DNA from: Clostridiales bacterium
GTDB lineage: Bacteria; Bacillota; Clostridia; Saccharofermentanales; Saccharofermentanaceae
Assembly (NCBI GenBank): GCA_016930475.1
Contig: JAFGGR010000017.1
Coordinates: 1 to 14,862, forward strand
Direction of reading: 5' to 3'
DNA: 14,862 bases
In this document: positions 14,358 through 14,862 of the stretch, in pieces
How positions within the stretch are numbered: position 1 is the stretch's first letter
Layout: every line of letters starts with the position of its first letter
Notes under the pieces: model-generated
Seen by the model: only the letters and a program-made list of their open reading frames with translations
What the model was told of the DNA's origin: nothing
Databases searched by the model: none
Position numbers and translations under genes: made by a program

Positions 14358-14862
14358 TCAGGTCCCCCTCTTGTCTTCATTTGTATTTTTGTCTGCGGTC
14401 GAGCCGCTTGGTTTTAGATCGTCGACATCTTTTTGCAAATTCGACAAACGCAACCGTTGTCTATTATCCGGGTGAATCTTAGATTTTGTCAACCTGTCCG
14501 ATACTTCCCGTGATCGATCCGGAACGGAAGCCTTCGCCACTCTCGGCGATACGACGTCCGCGTTTCTTTTGATCGGCTTGAGAACGGGAGCATCTTTCGG
14601 CTTTCCGGGGATGGGTTTTGCGACTCGATCCGAATTTCTTTTCGCCGGTGAAGGTTCAATCAAATAGGCCGGTCGGTTGTTGATTTTCGCTTGTTCCGGA
14701 TCGGACGTCTGCGGCTTTTGATCCGCAGGGGGTCCTTGTTGCGTCTTGTTTTGGGCCTTTTCCGGCGCCACGACCGCATTTCCCGGCTCCTTCGCGCGGT
14801 CCGGATGCTGAGCGGCTGTCACGGAAGCCACGGGCTCATTCGGAGCCTGCCGGACCTCACTC
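14358..14862 (-). CDS. Disordered Pro/Lys/Arg-rich protein, 5' end off the window
   Basis: An open minus-strand frame of about 167 codons runs from the right edge to a TGA at 14358-14360. I do not recognise it. The visible sequence is low-complexity and hydrophilic, rich in Pro, Lys, Arg, Asp and Ala, with no Cys, Trp, Phe or internal Met and a single Tyr. Short motifs recur (RVAKPIPGKPK, VLKPIKRNAD, PRVAKASVPD). This is what a disordered C-terminal tail looks like. The frame is probably real: it stays open for more than 500 bases and its stop lies one base before the murA ATG, an operon-like arrangement. It could be the tail of a membrane or cell-division protein whose folded part lies outside the window, but nothing seen here shows that. 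A frame free of stops by chance is less likely but possible. Confidence 0.6.
   Translation of the reverse strand, partial: SEVRQAPNEPVASVTAAQHPDRAKEPGNAVVAPEKAQNKTQQGPPADQKPQTSDPEQAKINNRPAYLIEPSPAKRNSDRVAKPIPGKPKDAPVLKPIKRNADVVSPRVAKASVPDRSREVSDRLTKSKIHPDNRQRLRLSNLQKDVDDLKPSGSTADKNTNEDKRGT

Overview
The window looks like chromosomal DNA of a Bacillota (Firmicutes, Clostridia-like) bacterium of middling G+C content. The pointers are a tryptophan T-box riboswitch, a short-form HisG paired with HisZ, the WalJ(YycJ)-RlmH pair next to a MurA, strong Shine-Dalgarno sites and consensus TTGACA/TATAAT promoters. I saw no mobile element, CRISPR array, tRNA or rRNA. Almost everything is core metabolism or cell-envelope housekeeping; the interest lies in operon architecture and regulation, and I do not see a clearly new biological system.

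Left part (1-2885, minus strand): a histidine operon that starts at a perfect-consensus promoter (2857-2885) and reads hisZ-hisG-hisD, with hisD running off the left edge. HisZ and the short HisG together form ATP phosphoribosyltransferase, the first step of histidine synthesis; HisD is the last. A 265-base divergent region (2794-3058) separates this operon from two plus-strand genes of uncertain role: an alpha/beta-hydrolase-like DUF2974 protein (3059-4210) and a three-helix membrane protein with a DUF218/YdcF-like domain (4243-5025).

Middle (5160-11555, plus strand): a tryptophan operon. A consensus promoter leads into a T-box leader with a UGG (Trp) specifier, an antiterminator and a competing intrinsic terminator. 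Then come trpD, trpC, trpB, trpA, trpE and trpG, tightly packed with overlaps at C/B, A/E and E/G. The order is unusual, because trpE and trpG, which encode the first enzyme, are last. trpF is missing; it may lie elsewhere, or a bifunctional HisA/PriA-type isomerase could cover the step.

Right part (11556-14862, minus strand): an operon read right to left as a disordered Pro/Lys/Arg-rich protein of unknown function (5' end off the window), murA, a WalJ-type metallo-beta-lactamase-fold hydrolase with an odd duplicated C-terminal tail, and rlmH. The rlmH and trpG stop codons abut exactly (TGA|TCA), so the two operons converge with no spacer between them. G+C content changes abruptly inside hisD and trpD (about 70-80% against 45-53% in counted 60-base blocks), a mosaic pattern worth checking.
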